Numbered from the stretch's first letter, positions 52,452-61,984 are shown. The stretch is DNA of 64,000 bases from Coxiellaceae bacterium (GCA_030680235.1 JAUXWQ010000062.1:1-64000); one strand, 5' to 3'. Made by a program: numbers and translations. The notes: generated by a model from the sequence alone, not told the origin.

Positions 52452-53783
52452 ATGCGCAATTATAAATATTATGAACCTGCCTCAAAACTGTCTTCCTTGA
52501 TCACCGCTTTACTATCTGCACTATTTTATTATTTAAGTACAGAAGATGCGTCACTTAAAGAAAAATTGAGTGGCATTATCGTCAATTTATTTATTAATTA
52601 TTTTATGGCAAAGAATTCAATTGATTTTGAATCAACGCTCATTGACAATAAGAAAACCTACCAAGCTATCGCTTATCCTTTTTTTGCTGCACTGCTATAT
52701 ACCCCACAAACTATTATTGCCTATCGCGATGGCGAAGCCGACAATAAAATCCTCGCATTTTCTTCGGCGGTTGCAACGATGCTATCAGGCAGCACTTTAA
52801 ATATGAATTCATTAAAAGGCCTGGTGGACTTTACACAAGGCGATATTATACCGCATTTTAAAAAAGCCAGTGTTGAAGCATGGGAAGTCAGGAAAAATAC
52901 GCTTCGCAATTTAGAAATTTTATTGGAACGTGTGCGTTTTTCAAATTATAAAGCATTTGAATTGCAATCAATGATCGGCGCCAATGAAAAAAACACGGAG
53001 GCGTTAATTCGCATTGCCTTTCTACTGGCAGAATCCACTAAAAAAACAAGCTATCTCAAAAAATCATTACCAAAAAAATTGTTGAAGCTTGCACCACAAC
53101 TCACCATCGCTACAACAATGGTGCTTGGAAGCTTTGGTTATAATTGCGCCACAGAAGCAGCACTGAGAACTTATTTTTTTTCAGACTCACCACAAACGGC
53201 TGCATCCTTTGCATTATTATTGATGAGCTGTTTATTTATATTAAATATAAAAGCCGCTTTTATGTTGGTTTCTGCCATCATCAACATCACCAGCTCAATC
53301 ATAAAATATGGGAAATTACCGAATAATTGTCACCTAGGTGGAACACCTCTCAAACTACTGACTTGCTGCTCCCCCTTGATTGCATTAATGCTTACCTCTT
53401 TTTCTGGATTTATAGCGACTAATTTATATAACAAACATTGTTCTTCCTCTCAATTACATTTTCTACGATTTCCGTATGCAAATGATGTTATTGATTATTC
53501 AACTCGTGTATTTAATGGAACCTATGCAGAAATAGCGATTATTAACGCTGAAAAAAATCACATAAGACACTCAAGTAATAATGAAAATGACCGTTCTTTT
53601 TTAGAAGTCATGGACACGCTACAAAATTTTCGTGATGCTATAAAAATAATGCCTGCCAATTTATTGCAGGATTCACTCAATGAACTAGGGGAAAATTGTC
53701 TGCGCTTAGCAGATCCATTTTTGTTTGAAAATTTACAAGCAAGGGATTTGGAAGAAGCACGATTATTGCCGGGGATGCGTTGA
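52452..53783 (+). CDS. Orphan 443-residue membrane protein
   Basis: Not recognised. AACAAGGATTTTT precedes the ATG. Hydrophobic segments are seen near residues 14-27 (LSSLITALLSALFYYL), 74-90, 212-232 (PQLTIATTMVLGSFGYN), 244-275 and 303-325 (LLTCCSPLIALMLTSFSGFI). The middle and the C-terminal 110 residues are charged and helical (FLEVMDTLQNFRDAIK). Cysteine pairs CC occur near the last membrane stretch. It has no cleavable signal. It follows mfd on the same strand by 40 bases. A multi-pass orphan of this type could be a host-membrane effector or an inner membrane protein; nothing decides. Confidence 0.6.
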   Translation: MRNYKYYEPASKLSSLITALLSALFYYLSTEDASLKEKLSGIIVNLFINYFMAKNSIDFESTLIDNKKTYQAIAYPFFAALLYTPQTIIAYRDGEADNKILAFSSAVATMLSGSTLNMNSLKGLVDFTQGDIIPHFKKASVEAWEVRKNTLRNLEILLERVRFSNYKAFELQSMIGANEKNTEALIRIAFLLAESTKKTSYLKKSLPKKLLKLAPQLTIATTMVLGSFGYNCATEAALRTYFFSDSPQTAASFALLLMSCLFILNIKAAFMLVSAIINITSSIIKYGKLPNNCHLGGTPLKLLTCCSPLIALMLTSFSGFIATNLYNKHCSSSQLHFLRFPYANDVIDYSTRVFNGTYAEIAIINAEKNHIRHSSNNENDRSFLEVMDTLQNFRDAIKIMPANLLQDSLNELGENCLRLADPFLFENLQARDLEEARLLPGMR

Positions 53784-53805
53784 AACATAAATCCAAGGCG
53801 CTTTT

Positions 53806-53862
53806 TGCTACGAAGATCCTTCAGTAACACATACGGTAGCGCAGCACCAGGGGGATTTATCT
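53806..53862. repeat. Hybrid of family F and family E fragments
   Basis: GCTACGAAGATCCTTCAGTA, ACACATACGGTAGCG matches the family F right half (8202-8226), and CAGCACCAGGGGGATTTAT matches the outer end of family E (14862-14880) with one base changed. The two are fused in the short gap between the orphan membrane protein and proC. Confidence 0.65.
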
Positions 53863-53868
53863 AAAGTA

Positions 53869-54678
53869 TTACTTCGCTAATTCTTTCGCGCGCGCAAGAC
53901 ATGCCTGCATCGCTTTTTTTACAGTGCTTTTCAATTCATTTTGATCAAACACAGCCATTGCTGCTGCGGTCGTCCCTTTTTCTGCTGTAACCAATCGGCG
54001 TAAATCTTCAAATGACTCTGGTCGCTCCATCGCCATTTTTGCTGCACCCACTGCCGTTTGTGAAACCAATATTTTTGCTTGCTCAGCAGTCAACCCCATC
54101 GATTCACCCACGCGTTGCATCGCTTCAAAAAAATAAAATAAATACGCAGGGCCAGAACCGGATACTGCTGTAATGACATCCAATAGATTTTCCTCTTCAA
54201 CCCAAACAGCAACACCGGTTGCACGAAATAATTTTTCCACTTCTATTTTTTGTGCATGCGTAACTGCTGTATTCGCAAATAATCCTGTCGCCCCCGCCCC
54301 AACTGCAGATGCAATATTTGGCATCGTTCGCACAAGGTGCACAGGATAATTGTCAAGTAATGCCGAAATCGTTGCTGTCTTTATGCCGGTTGCCAGCGAA
54401 ATCAATAAAGGGTTTTTATCCTGAATGATGGCTTTTAATTCAACACATACAGCTTCAATCACCCAAGGTTTTATAGCAAAAATGATAATATCGGCATGGG
54501 CTGCTGCTTCTGCATTATTGGTAGTTGTATGAATGGACAAGGCATTTAATTCATTGTGCTTTGCAATTGTCGGGCTACTCGCCCAAATATTTTTTGGGTC
54601 AAATCCACTTTGTAATAAGCCTACAATAAAGGCGCGTGACATATTGCCAGCACCGATGAAAGCGATGGTTTTTTGCAT
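53869..54678 (-). CDS. proC: Pyrroline-5-carboxylate reductase
   Basis: A 269-residue enzyme for the last step of proline synthesis. It shows the N-terminal dinucleotide motif IAFIGAGNMSRAFIVGLL, IIIFAIKPWVIEAV, RTMPNIASAVGAGATGLFAN, AVSGSGPAYLFYFFEAM and the C-terminal VTAEKGTTAAAMAVF. AAGGAG lies upstream of the ATG. It follows trmL on the same strand. Confidence 0.97.
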   Translation of the reverse strand: MQKTIAFIGAGNMSRAFIVGLLQSGFDPKNIWASSPTIAKHNELNALSIHTTTNNAEAAAHADIIIFAIKPWVIEAVCVELKAIIQDKNPLLISLATGIKTATISALLDNYPVHLVRTMPNIASAVGAGATGLFANTAVTHAQKIEVEKLFRATGVAVWVEEENLLDVITAVSGSGPAYLFYFFEAMQRVGESMGLTAEQAKILVSQTAVGAAKMAMERPESFEDLRRLVTAEKGTTAAAMAVFDQNELKSTVKKAMQACLARAKELAK

Positions 54679-54696
54679 TTTACATTCTCCTTACAC

Positions 54697-55164
54697 TTAG
54701 TTTAAAGCAGGATACCCCAACTGTCTTAATGCCTCGTAAACAATCACCGCCGTTGCATTTGCTAAATTTAAACTGCGACTATGTGAACGCATCGGAATAC
54801 GAATTTGTGTTTCAGAAAATTGATTTAATATTTCTACAGGCAAGCCGCGTGATTCCGGGCCCATTAATAAATAATCATTTTCTCGAAAAGAAACGTCTGA
54901 ATGCAATTGTTTCGCCTTCGTTGTACAAGCAAAAACACGCTCTGGATTTTGTGTTTTTAAAAATGTATCGAAATTATCATGCTCTTTAACGGTTGCCCAC
55001 TCCGCATAATCTAAACCTGCTCGACGTAATTCTTTTTCATTTAACGAAAACCCCAGCGGATGAATTAAATGTAATTGTGCACCTGTGTTTGCACAAAGAC
55101 GAATAATATTACCCGTATTGGGCGGGATTTCAGGTTGATATAAGACAATATTGATTGAAGCCAT
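54697..55164 (-). CDS. trmL: tRNA (cytidine/uridine-34-2'-O)-methyltransferase TrmL
   Basis: About 155 residues from the ATG at 55164 (a GTG four codons earlier is possible). A SPOUT-fold enzyme with [52 protein letters not shown] and the knotted C-terminal [20 protein letters not shown]. It methylates the wobble base of leucine tRNAs. It lies between gpsA and proC. Confidence 0.95.
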   Translation of the reverse strand: MASINIVLYQPEIPPNTGNIIRLCANTGAQLHLIHPLGFSLNEKELRRAGLDYAEWATVKEHDNFDTFLKTQNPERVFACTTKAKQLHSDVSFRENDYLLMGPESRGLPVEILNQFSETQIRIPMRSHSRSLNLANATAVIVYEALRQLGYPALN

Positions 55165-55221
55165 ATTTTCGCACACACGACGTTTTTATTTTCACGCATG
55201 CGGCAAGCACATGCATTTTCT

Positions 55222-56208
55222 TTATTCCATTGCGCTGTCACGATCGAGCAAGGCAGAAACAACTGAATTCGCCAGACGATTTTCATATAAAATTTCGTAG
55301 ACTTGCGAACAAACCGGCATGTTGACTTTATAGCGCTCCGCCAATTGAAATAATTGTTTTGCATTGTAATAGCCTTCAACCGATTCACCAATTTTCTTTA
55401 AGGCTTTTTCTGCAGTCGAACCCTGACCAATTTCCAAACCAAAACGGCGATTGCGTGATTGATTATCTGTTGATGTCAATACCAAATCACCAATGCCCGC
55501 CAAGCTCATCATCGTTTCACGACGACCACCCAAGGCTTCGCACAAACGCGATAATTCTGCAATACCACGCGTAATTAAAGCACAGCGTGTATTTGCGCCA
55601 TAACCCATGCCATCTGAAATACCCACGGCAATAGCCATCACGTTTTTAACAACACCGCACAATTGCACACCGATTAAATCGGGGTTTTGATACACTCGAA
55701 AATAATTATTATGAAAACGTTCTATCAACGCATCGAGAAAAGCTTGGTTATTTCCAGCCAAACTGACTGCCGTTGGTAAATTCTGCGCAACTTCTTTTGC
55801 AAAACTCGGACCCGACAAAGCAGCAATAGGTGTATCACTCGAAAAAACATCCGCAACAACCGTATGTAAAAAATGACAGGTTGTCGGATCCAATCCTTTC
55901 GTTCCCCACACAAAACGCACATCCGAACGCACAATTGGCTTTAACTGTGTGAGTACTGCGCGAAACGCATGGCTCGGGACAACCAAACAAATATCTTGCA
56001 CCTCTGACACAGCATCCGATAGTTGCGGAACCAATACTAATTGATCAGAAAATGGCACGCCTGCATAAGCACGTTCATTTTGCATTTTCAACAAATGATC
56101 TGTATTAAAATCCCACAAACGCACTGGTTGCCCATTACGCGCAAGCAACATTGCTAAAGCCGTACCCCAGGCACCGGCACCAAGAACTGCGATTGGAGAG
56201 CGTTTCAT
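55222..56208 (-). CDS. gpsA: Glycerol-3-phosphate dehydrogenase [NAD(P)+]
   Basis: A 328-residue enzyme making sn-glycerol 3-phosphate for phospholipids. It shows VLGAGAWGTALAMLLARNG at the N-terminus, VWGTKGLDP, ALSGPSFAKEVA, and the catalytic lysine in CGVVKNVMAIAVGISDGMGYG. A good AAGGATATCTT leader precedes the ATG. It is downstream of secB, the conserved secB-gpsA pairing. Confidence 0.97.
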   Translation of the reverse strand: MKRSPIAVLGAGAWGTALAMLLARNGQPVRLWDFNTDHLLKMQNERAYAGVPFSDQLVLVPQLSDAVSEVQDICLVVPSHAFRAVLTQLKPIVRSDVRFVWGTKGLDPTTCHFLHTVVADVFSSDTPIAALSGPSFAKEVAQNLPTAVSLAGNNQAFLDALIERFHNNYFRVYQNPDLIGVQLCGVVKNVMAIAVGISDGMGYGANTRCALITRGIAELSRLCEALGGRRETMMSLAGIGDLVLTSTDNQSRNRRFGLEIGQGSTAEKALKKIGESVEGYYNAKQLFQLAERYKVNMPVCSQVYEILYENRLANSVVSALLDRDSAME

Positions 56209-56220
56209 AAGATATCCTTG

Positions 56221-56372
56221 TTGTGACTGTGACTATTTTAATTCAAAGTAAGACAAACAAGCACGCGCACTTCTTGATGCGAACATGAGCGTCAGTGAGT
56301 ATTTTACGGGAAATATCAAGTAAAGATGAATCCTACAAAACACTCGCTAGCGCTCATGCTCGCATCATACTC
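56221..56372. repeat. Family A half-arm and degenerate family B element, secB-gpsA gap
   Basis: Next to the gpsA start lies a short GTGACTGTGACT tail (56223-56234), without its partner arm. A family B unit follows with TTGATGCGAACATGAGCGTC, AGTGAGTATTTTACG on the left (from 56273) and AAAACACTCGCTAGCGCTCA, TGCTCGCATCA on the right. The left arm has several mismatches, so this copy looks older. Confidence 0.75.
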
Positions 56373-56383
56373 AAGCCCTCGAT

Positions 56384-56848
56384 TTAATGCGTCTTCACTT
56401 CACCTTTCACAGCTTCTTGTTGTTGCTGTGCATACAACGCATCAAAATTCACTGGTGCTAAATATAATTGTGGGAAACCCGCACGCACCACTGCATCTGT
56501 TACTACTTCACGCGCATAAGGATACAAAACATTTGGGCAAAAGCTACCAAGCATATGATGCATTTGCTGCTCATCAAAGCCTTTTAAGGAAAAAATACCC
56601 GCCTGTTTTACTTCCACTAAAAATGCGACTTTGTCTTTGATTTTAACCGTCACTGTTACTGTCAATACCACTTCACGCATACCTTCATCTAATTGCAGGC
56701 TTGCATCAGTTCCAAGATCCATATGCAATTGAGGTTCCCACGGCTCTAAAAAAATTTGCGGCGTATTAGGCGCTTCAACAGATAAATCTTTTACGTATAA
56801 ACGTTGAATGGCAAATTCGGGTTGTTGAGGGGTTTGTTGTTCTGTCAT
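56384..56848 (-). CDS. secB: Protein-export chaperone SecB
   Basis: A 154-residue tetrameric chaperone that keeps preproteins unfolded and hands them to SecA. It shows [20 protein letters not shown], a [14 protein letters not shown] region, the [20 protein letters not shown] segment and the C-terminal [30 protein letters not shown] leader precedes the ATG. It lies next to grxC, as in E. coli. Confidence 0.97.
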   Translation of the reverse strand: MTEQQTPQQPEFAIQRLYVKDLSVEAPNTPQIFLEPWEPQLHMDLGTDASLQLDEGMREVVLTVTVTVKIKDKVAFLVEVKQAGIFSLKGFDEQQMHHMLGSFCPNVLYPYAREVVTDAVVRAGFPQLYLAPVNFDALYAQQQQEAVKGEVKTH

Positions 56849-56877
56849 AAAGTTCTCCGGTTAAATTAAAGATTATA

Positions 56878-56960
56878 GTGACTGTGACTGTGTCAAAGGT
56901 TCAATCTGGCACAAACCAAAAATTAAATTATTCCTCTGACACAGTCACAGTCACAGTCGC
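56878..56960. repeat. Family A element, grxC-secB gap
   Basis: The left arm GTGACTGTGACTGTGTCAAA, GGTTCAATCTGG starts at 56878; the right arm TTCCTCTGACACAGTCACAG, TCACAGTC ends at 56958. Pairing of the core is weaker (AAAGG against CCTCTG). The right arm touches the grxC stop triplet (56963-56961). Confidence 0.87.
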
Positions 56961-57215
56961 TCATCCAAGCAAGGTATCCAGTTTCTTAGCCTGTTCCAAT
57001 GCATACAAATCATCACAGCCGCCAATACCACGATCATTGATAAAAATTTGTGGTACCGTGCGACGCCCTTCTGCACGTAGCAACATCATTTCCAAGTCTT
57101 TTGGGTTTTCATCGACACGGATTTCAATATATTTTACGTTTTTTTGATCCAATAACTGTTTTGCACGAACACAGTAAGGACAAGTTTGTTTGGTGTAAAT
57201 TTCGATTTTTGGCAT
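56961..57215 (-). CDS. grxC: Glutaredoxin 3
   Basis: 84 residues from the ATG at 57215, which has TTAGGATT upstream; a frame start at 57242 is unlikely. It shows KIEIYTKQTCPYCVRAKQLL with the CPYC redox site, the TVPQIF cis-proline motif and IGGCDDLYALE, all as in GrxC. A glutathione-dependent thiol reductase. It lies between the rhodanese and secB. Confidence 0.96.
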   Translation of the reverse strand: MPKIEIYTKQTCPYCVRAKQLLDQKNVKYIEIRVDENPKDLEMMLLRAEGRRTVPQIFINDRGIGGCDDLYALEQAKKLDTLLG

Positions 57216-57254
57216 AATCCTAACCCCTGATTGTAAACACAAATAGTAACCCGC

Positions 57255-57677
57255 TCATTTCTTTACGATAGGCATTTCAGCTGTTTTCCAACCATTCATA
57301 CCATTTTTAATCGCACAGGGTTTTTTAAACCCTGCTTTTTTCAAACGTTCAATTAAAGCCGCGGTTTTATCACCAATCGCATCCACCAAAATAACAGGAC
57401 GCTCACGATTTAATTTTTCAATGCCGCGATCAAAATCAACAAGCGCAATATTTTTTGCGTTGACGATATGACCTTCACGAAACACATTTGCATCACGAAC
57501 ATCAATCACAACGGCATCTTCACGATTCATTAAGTGAGTTGCTTCAGCCGGTGACAAACGATTGGGCGAAGGCCCTCCTGCACGCACTTCTTCAATTACA
57601 ACCAAAATAGCAACAACGATAAAGCCGGCACAGAGCGCCCAATGCTTCATTACAAACGGGGTTAATTCCTGTAACAT
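57255..57677 (-). CDS. Membrane-anchored rhodanese-like protein (YibN type), no active-site cysteine
   Basis: About 140 residues from the ATG at 57677 with GAGGA five bases upstream; a longer frame reaches 57722. One N-terminal membrane helix (WALCAGFIVVAILVVIEEV) precedes a rhodanese domain (VVIDVRDANVFREGHIVNAK, FKKPCAIKNGMNGWKTA). In the loop where the catalytic cysteine would lie the sequence is VILVDAIGDKTAAL, so sulfurtransferase activity is unlikely. The place next to grxC and secB is that of E. coli yibN. Its role is not known; it may bind rather than catalyse. Confidence 0.82.
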   Translation of the reverse strand: MLQELTPFVMKHWALCAGFIVVAILVVIEEVRAGGPSPNRLSPAEATHLMNREDAVVIDVRDANVFREGHIVNAKNIALVDFDRGIEKLNRERPVILVDAIGDKTAALIERLKKAGFKKPCAIKNGMNGWKTAEMPIVKK

Positions 57678-57750
57678 ACGAGTCCTCATAAAATGATTGG
57701 CGTCAGTATACTGAATCATCATCAGAAATGCAGCGACTTTAGAGCGGGCT

Positions 57751-59292
57751 ATGAAAAAAATACCTTTTGTATTGATTATTTTGGACGGTTTCGGCTATCG
57801 CGAAGCCCCTGAACATAATCCAACGCGAACCACCCCTACCCCCACCATTGATCGTTTATATGCGGAAAACCCCTATGTTTTAATTGAAGCCTCTGGCGAA
57901 GCGGTGGGCTTGCCAAAAGGACAAATGGGGAATTCTGAAGTAGGCCACCTTCATATTGGTGCTGGACGCAAAGTACCACAAGATTTAGTGCGCATTAATC
58001 AAGCAATCCAGCAGGGTGATTTTTTTAACAACACAATCATCGTCGATGCCATTCAAACTGCGCAAAAAAACGATAAAGCAGTACACGTTATTGGTTTATT
58101 ATCCGATGGCGGCGTACATAGCCATGTCGATCACATTGAAGCCTTATTGAAATGCATTCATCAAAATGGCGTGACAAAAAATTATTTACATGCGATTACC
58201 GACGGTCGCGATACGCCCCCACAATCAGCACGCGCGCAACTTGAACGCATTAACACACTAGGCTTTGGAAAAATCATTTCTCTGTGCGGACGTTATTACG
58301 CAATGGATCGTGATCAACGCTGGGATCGCACACAACTGTGCTATGATTTACTGACGCAAAATATCGCTGCTTTTCAATCCAATAATGCCCTAACAGCCCT
58401 TGAAGCCGCCTATGCACGCGGCGAAAAAGACGAATTTATTTTACCGACCATCGTTGGTGAGCCAATAGCCATTCAAGATGGCGATGTCATTATTTTTGCA
58501 AACTTTCGCGCAGATCGTGCACGTCAACTCACGCATGCGTTTATGGATGAAAACTTTACTGCCTTTGTACGCACAAAAAAAATTGCTTTATCTGCGTATG
58601 TCACACTGACAGAATACTATGAGGAAGCGCAAATCAAAGTCGCCTTTCCACCATTCTCTTTACATAACACCCTCGGCGAGTATTTAGCATCGAAGGGTCT
58701 CACACAATTGCGCTTAGCAGAAACCGAAAAATATGCGCATGTTACTTACTTTATGAACGGCGGCATTGAAACGCCCAATAAAGGTGAATCACGACAATTG
58801 ATTCCTTCTCCCAAAATTGCAACCTATGATTTACAACCTGAAATGAGCGCGATTGCGGTTACAGACGCACTCACTTTTGCAATTGAAAGTGGTGAATACG
58901 ATGTTATTATTTGCAATTATGCCAATCCTGACATGATTGGCCATACCGGCAATGTTATTGCCGCAGAACAGGCGATGATCGTTATTGACGCCTGCCTAGC
59001 CCGTGTATTAATTGCCTTAAAGAAGGTGTCTGGCGAAGCATTAATCACGGCAGATCATGGTAATATTGAATGCATGTATGATGGGAAAACAAATCAGCCT
59101 CATACAGCACACACACAAAATCTTGTGCCGCTGATTTACGTTGGCAGACCTGCAACAGTGTCTGCAATAACTGAAGTAACTGGCGCACTCGATGATGTGG
59201 CGCCGACTTTGTTATACTTGATGGGATTGGAGAAGCCGGTCGAAATGACAGGACATCATTTGTTTGAATTAGGAACACGTTCCTTACAGTGA
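57751..59292 (+). CDS. gpmI: 2,3-bisphosphoglycerate-independent phosphoglycerate mutase
   Basis: A 513-residue manganese-dependent enzyme of glycolysis. It shows FVLIILDGFGYRE (metal ligand D12), GNSEVGHLHIGAGR with the phospho-serine S62, HAITDGRDTPPQSA, FANFRADRARQLT, NYANPDMIGHTGN and ALITADHGNIECM. It diverges from the rhodanese gene and is followed by envC, the usual gpmI-envC-ctpA order. Confidence 0.97.
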   Translation: MKKIPFVLIILDGFGYREAPEHNPTRTTPTPTIDRLYAENPYVLIEASGEAVGLPKGQMGNSEVGHLHIGAGRKVPQDLVRINQAIQQGDFFNNTIIVDAIQTAQKNDKAVHVIGLLSDGGVHSHVDHIEALLKCIHQNGVTKNYLHAITDGRDTPPQSARAQLERINTLGFGKIISLCGRYYAMDRDQRWDRTQLCYDLLTQNIAAFQSNNALTALEAAYARGEKDEFILPTIVGEPIAIQDGDVIIFANFRADRARQLTHAFMDENFTAFVRTKKIALSAYVTLTEYYEEAQIKVAFPPFSLHNTLGEYLASKGLTQLRLAETEKYAHVTYFMNGGIETPNKGESRQLIPSPKIATYDLQPEMSAIAVTDALTFAIESGEYDVIICNYANPDMIGHTGNVIAAEQAMIVIDACLARVLIALKKVSGEALITADHGNIECMYDGKTNQPHTAHTQNLVPLIYVGRPATVSAITEVTGALDDVAPTLLYLMGLEKPVEMTGHHLFELGTRSLQ

Positions 59293-59315
59293 CTCTGACA
59301 GTCACTCTTACACAC
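59289..59315. repeat. Short family A-like tail at the gpmI stop
   Basis: AGTGACTCTGACAGTCACTC begins with the gpmI stop codon TGA (59290-59292). It is a small inverted pair (AGTGACT/AGTCACT) of the family A tail. No core is present. It would code for TLTVTL if an upstream start were used for envC. Confidence 0.55.
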
Positions 59316-59324
59316 GAGCCAACA

Positions 59325-60443
59325 ATGCGCCAAAGGACTGCAATTTTAACTTTATTCTGCGCAATAACCACTTGCGCTATGGCAACCAATCCCGATATTA
59401 ACGTGCTCAATCAAAATATCGCATCCGTGCAAAAAGATTTACAACAATCGACACAGAAAAAATCCGAATTACAAAGCGCTTTGGCACAAACAGAAACATC
59501 AGAAAACCATCTGAATCATACCCTTGAAAAAGTGCAAGAAAAGCTATCCCTGCAGCAACAACAATTAAAACAGCTGCAGCAGCAATCTGTGCCCTTACAA
59601 CAAGCGCGAGATCGTAATCACGAATTGTTAAAACAACAAATACAAAGTGCCTATGTGCTCAGTCAACAACCTCATTTAAAGATGCTGTTATCTGGTGATG
59701 GTATTGAAAAAACACATCGCACACTGACGTATTTTCACTACCTCACCGAAGCACAATTAAAAACGATACAGCAATTGGAACAATCGATTACTGCCTACCA
59801 ACAAAATCAACGTTCTATCCAAAAACAAAATCAACAATTAACTGTACTTAAAACACAGCAATTACAAAATCAAGAAACCCTTAAAAAAGCGCAGGCACAA
59901 CGACTCACCTTAATTCAAACACTCGACCAACAAATTCGATCCAAACACGATCGTCTTCAACAATTACTCACTAACAAAGCAAAACTACAACAAACCATTG
60001 AATCCTTAAACGCCAACGCATTTGAACCCGCGCAAGTATTCAGCAACAAACCATTTGCCTCTCTACATGGAAAACTGCCTTGGCCAGTACTAGGTCATGT
60101 GATCCGAACTTTTGGTACCTCTATTGAACAAAGTGAATTAAAATGGGATGGTGTATTAATCAATGCACCGGAAGGAAAACCGGTGCGTGCGGTGGCAAGT
60201 GGTCGCGTCATCTTTGCAAAATGGTTGGCGGGCTATGGATTATTAATCATTATCAACCATGGCCATGGATACATGACCCTGTACGGACGCAATCAAACCA
60301 TTAACAAACAAGTAGGCACGGATGTAAAAGCAGGTGACACGATTGCAACGGTTGGAAAATCAGGTGGCTTTCCGGATCCTGCACTATATTTCTCAATTCG
60401 ACATAATGCAGAGGCATTGAACCCTTCGCATTGGTGTAAGTAA
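59325..60443 (+). CDS. envC: Murein hydrolase activator EnvC
   Basis: About 372 residues from the ATG at 59325. It has a signal peptide (TAILTLFCAITTCAMA), a long glutamine-rich coiled coil (about residues 25-235) and a C-terminal LytM/M23 domain (WPVLGHVIRTFGTS to NPSHW). The domain lacks the usual zinc histidines (the HGNGYxTLYAH-type motif reads HGHGYMTLYGRN), as expected for EnvC, which activates amidases rather than cutting peptidoglycan itself. It works at the division septum. It follows gpmI and precedes ctpA. Confidence 0.93.
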   Translation: MRQRTAILTLFCAITTCAMATNPDINVLNQNIASVQKDLQQSTQKKSELQSALAQTETSENHLNHTLEKVQEKLSLQQQQLKQLQQQSVPLQQARDRNHELLKQQIQSAYVLSQQPHLKMLLSGDGIEKTHRTLTYFHYLTEAQLKTIQQLEQSITAYQQNQRSIQKQNQQLTVLKTQQLQNQETLKKAQAQRLTLIQTLDQQIRSKHDRLQQLLTNKAKLQQTIESLNANAFEPAQVFSNKPFASLHGKLPWPVLGHVIRTFGTSIEQSELKWDGVLINAPEGKPVRAVASGRVIFAKWLAGYGLLIIINHGHGYMTLYGRNQTINKQVGTDVKAGDTIATVGKSGGFPDPALYFSIRHNAEALNPSHWCK

Positions 60444-60446
60444 ATC

Positions 60447-60500
60447 GTGACTGTGTCGGAAGTTTGAATTAAATTGTACCTCTGACGCAGTCACGGTCAC
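60447..60500. repeat. Family A element, envC-ctpA gap
   Basis: The left arm GTGACTGTGTCGGAAGTTTG (60447-60466) and right arm TACCTCTGACGCAGTCACGG, TCAC (60477-60500) pair with a few mismatches. A short AT loop lies between. It starts three bases after the envC stop codon. It shows the family on the plus strand with the same stop-codon contact. Confidence 0.87.
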
Positions 60501-60520
60501 AAATAACACAAGGACGTCTC

Positions 60521-61867
60521 ATGAAAAAAATAATATTATTAACCGCATTAGTGACAGTGCAAACCAGTTTTGCTTTCGCCTTTCCATTTTTTGCATCTAA
60601 TGAAAAAAAGGCAGAAACAACACAGCAACAACCCATTACCGAAAATCAAATTGCACGGTTAAATAAAACCGTAAAAATGATTCAAGAATATTACATTCAG
60701 AAAGTCGATGAAAAAGTATTAATGGATAATGCGATCACCGGCATGCTTGCAAAATTAGATCCGCATTCAGCCTATTTAACAAAAAACGATATACGTGATT
60801 TAGAAACCACTGTCTCGGGTGAATTTGTCGGGATTGGGGTTGAATTAACAGCAGACCGTGGGTTATTAAAAGTCATCAGCCCTATCGAAGGCTCTCCTGC
60901 TGAAAAAGCGGGTCTAAAGCCCGGTGATTTAATTATAAAAATCAATAATAAACTCGTGCAAGACATGTCGATTAATGACGCCATCACACAAATTAAGGGA
61001 AAAGCCAACACCAAAGTCTCGCTAATGGTATTGCGTAAAGATGAAAAAGCCCCTGTCATTATTCATGTTATGCGAGAAGTTGTTCATGTTAAAGCCATAC
61101 AAGCAAAAATGCTCGCCCCCGGCTATGCCTATGTTCGCATTACCCTCTTTCAGGGGCCTGTTGCCGATCAAATGAGCAAGGCCATCAAAAAATTAAAAGC
61201 AGAATCACAAGGTCATTTGAAAGGCTTAGTATTGGATTTACGCAATAATCCAGGCGGTTTATTAGATGTCAGTGCTGAGGTGCTTGATTTATTTTTAAAT
61301 AAAAAAGAAACTACGCGTTATCAAAATTTGGTGGTCTATACAAAAGGCCGCATGCCCAATTCCGACTTAAAATATTATGCGCACGATAAAGACATGATTC
61401 CACACGTGCCCATGATTACCTTAATTAATGGCGGCTCTGCTTCTGCTTCTGAAATTGTTGCTGGTGCATTACAAGATTATAAACGCGCAATTATCATGGG
61501 CACACGCAGCTTTGGAAAAGGCTCTGTGCAAACGATATTACCCGTTGGCGACGATAGCGCTGTTAAATTGACAACGGCGCTGTACTACACACCAGCAGGC
61601 CGTGAAATTCAAGCGCGTGGCATTGAACCTGACGTTATCATTCCAGAATTGGCATTAGATGAGAAAAAGGCTGAAAACACATTAGGCTTTGATGAAGCCA
61701 CTTATAATAATCATATTCAAAATCATGCGGGTAATGATGCGGGTATTGAAAAATTACACATTGCTTCGCAACGCGAACAACAACAATCCAACGTTAAATT
61801 AGCAAAAGACGATTACCAGCTGTACGAAGCCTTGATGTTATTGAAAGGCATGCATGCGATGCGGTAA
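60521..61867 (+). CDS. ctpA: S41-family carboxy-terminal processing protease
   Basis: A 448-residue periplasmic serine protease. It has a signal peptide (residues 1-21), a helical N-part (MLAKLDPHSAYLT), a PDZ domain (VSGEFVGIGVELTADRG, SPAEKAGLKPGDLI) and the catalytic Ser-Lys pair in GGSASASEIVAGALQD and GTRSFGKGSVQT. Such enzymes trim or turn over envelope proteins, including cell-wall hydrolases. It follows envC in the conserved gpmI-envC-ctpA order with its own AAGGA site. Confidence 0.94.
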   Translation: MKKIILLTALVTVQTSFAFAFPFFASNEKKAETTQQQPITENQIARLNKTVKMIQEYYIQKVDEKVLMDNAITGMLAKLDPHSAYLTKNDIRDLETTVSGEFVGIGVELTADRGLLKVISPIEGSPAEKAGLKPGDLIIKINNKLVQDMSINDAITQIKGKANTKVSLMVLRKDEKAPVIIHVMREVVHVKAIQAKMLAPGYAYVRITLFQGPVADQMSKAIKKLKAESQGHLKGLVLDLRNNPGGLLDVSAEVLDLFLNKKETTRYQNLVVYTKGRMPNSDLKYYAHDKDMIPHVPMITLINGGSASASEIVAGALQDYKRAIIMGTRSFGKGSVQTILPVGDDSAVKLTTALYYTPAGREIQARGIEPDVIIPELALDEKKAENTLGFDEATYNNHIQNHAGNDAGIEKLHIASQREQQQSNVKLAKDDYQLYEALMLLKGMHAMR

Positions 61868-61873
61868 TAAGTG

Positions 61874-61970
61874 TCTTGATGCGAGCATGAGCATAGCAAG
61901 TGTTTGCAGGAAATGGCTCAGGGCTATTGACTCTGAGAATCGCTTGCTACGCGCGCGGCTCGCATCAAAA
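61874..61970. repeat. Family B element, ctpA/thyA convergent gap
   Basis: TTGATGCGAGCATGAGCATA, GCAAGTGTTTGCAGGAAATG on the left and CGCTTGCTACGCGCGCGGCT, CGCATCAAAA on the right enclose CTCAGGGCTATTGACTCTGAG, a small hairpin. The middle section matches the copies at 14050 and 20741. It lies between two convergent genes. Confidence 0.88.
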
Positions 61971-61984
61971 TTAATATTGGTCTA

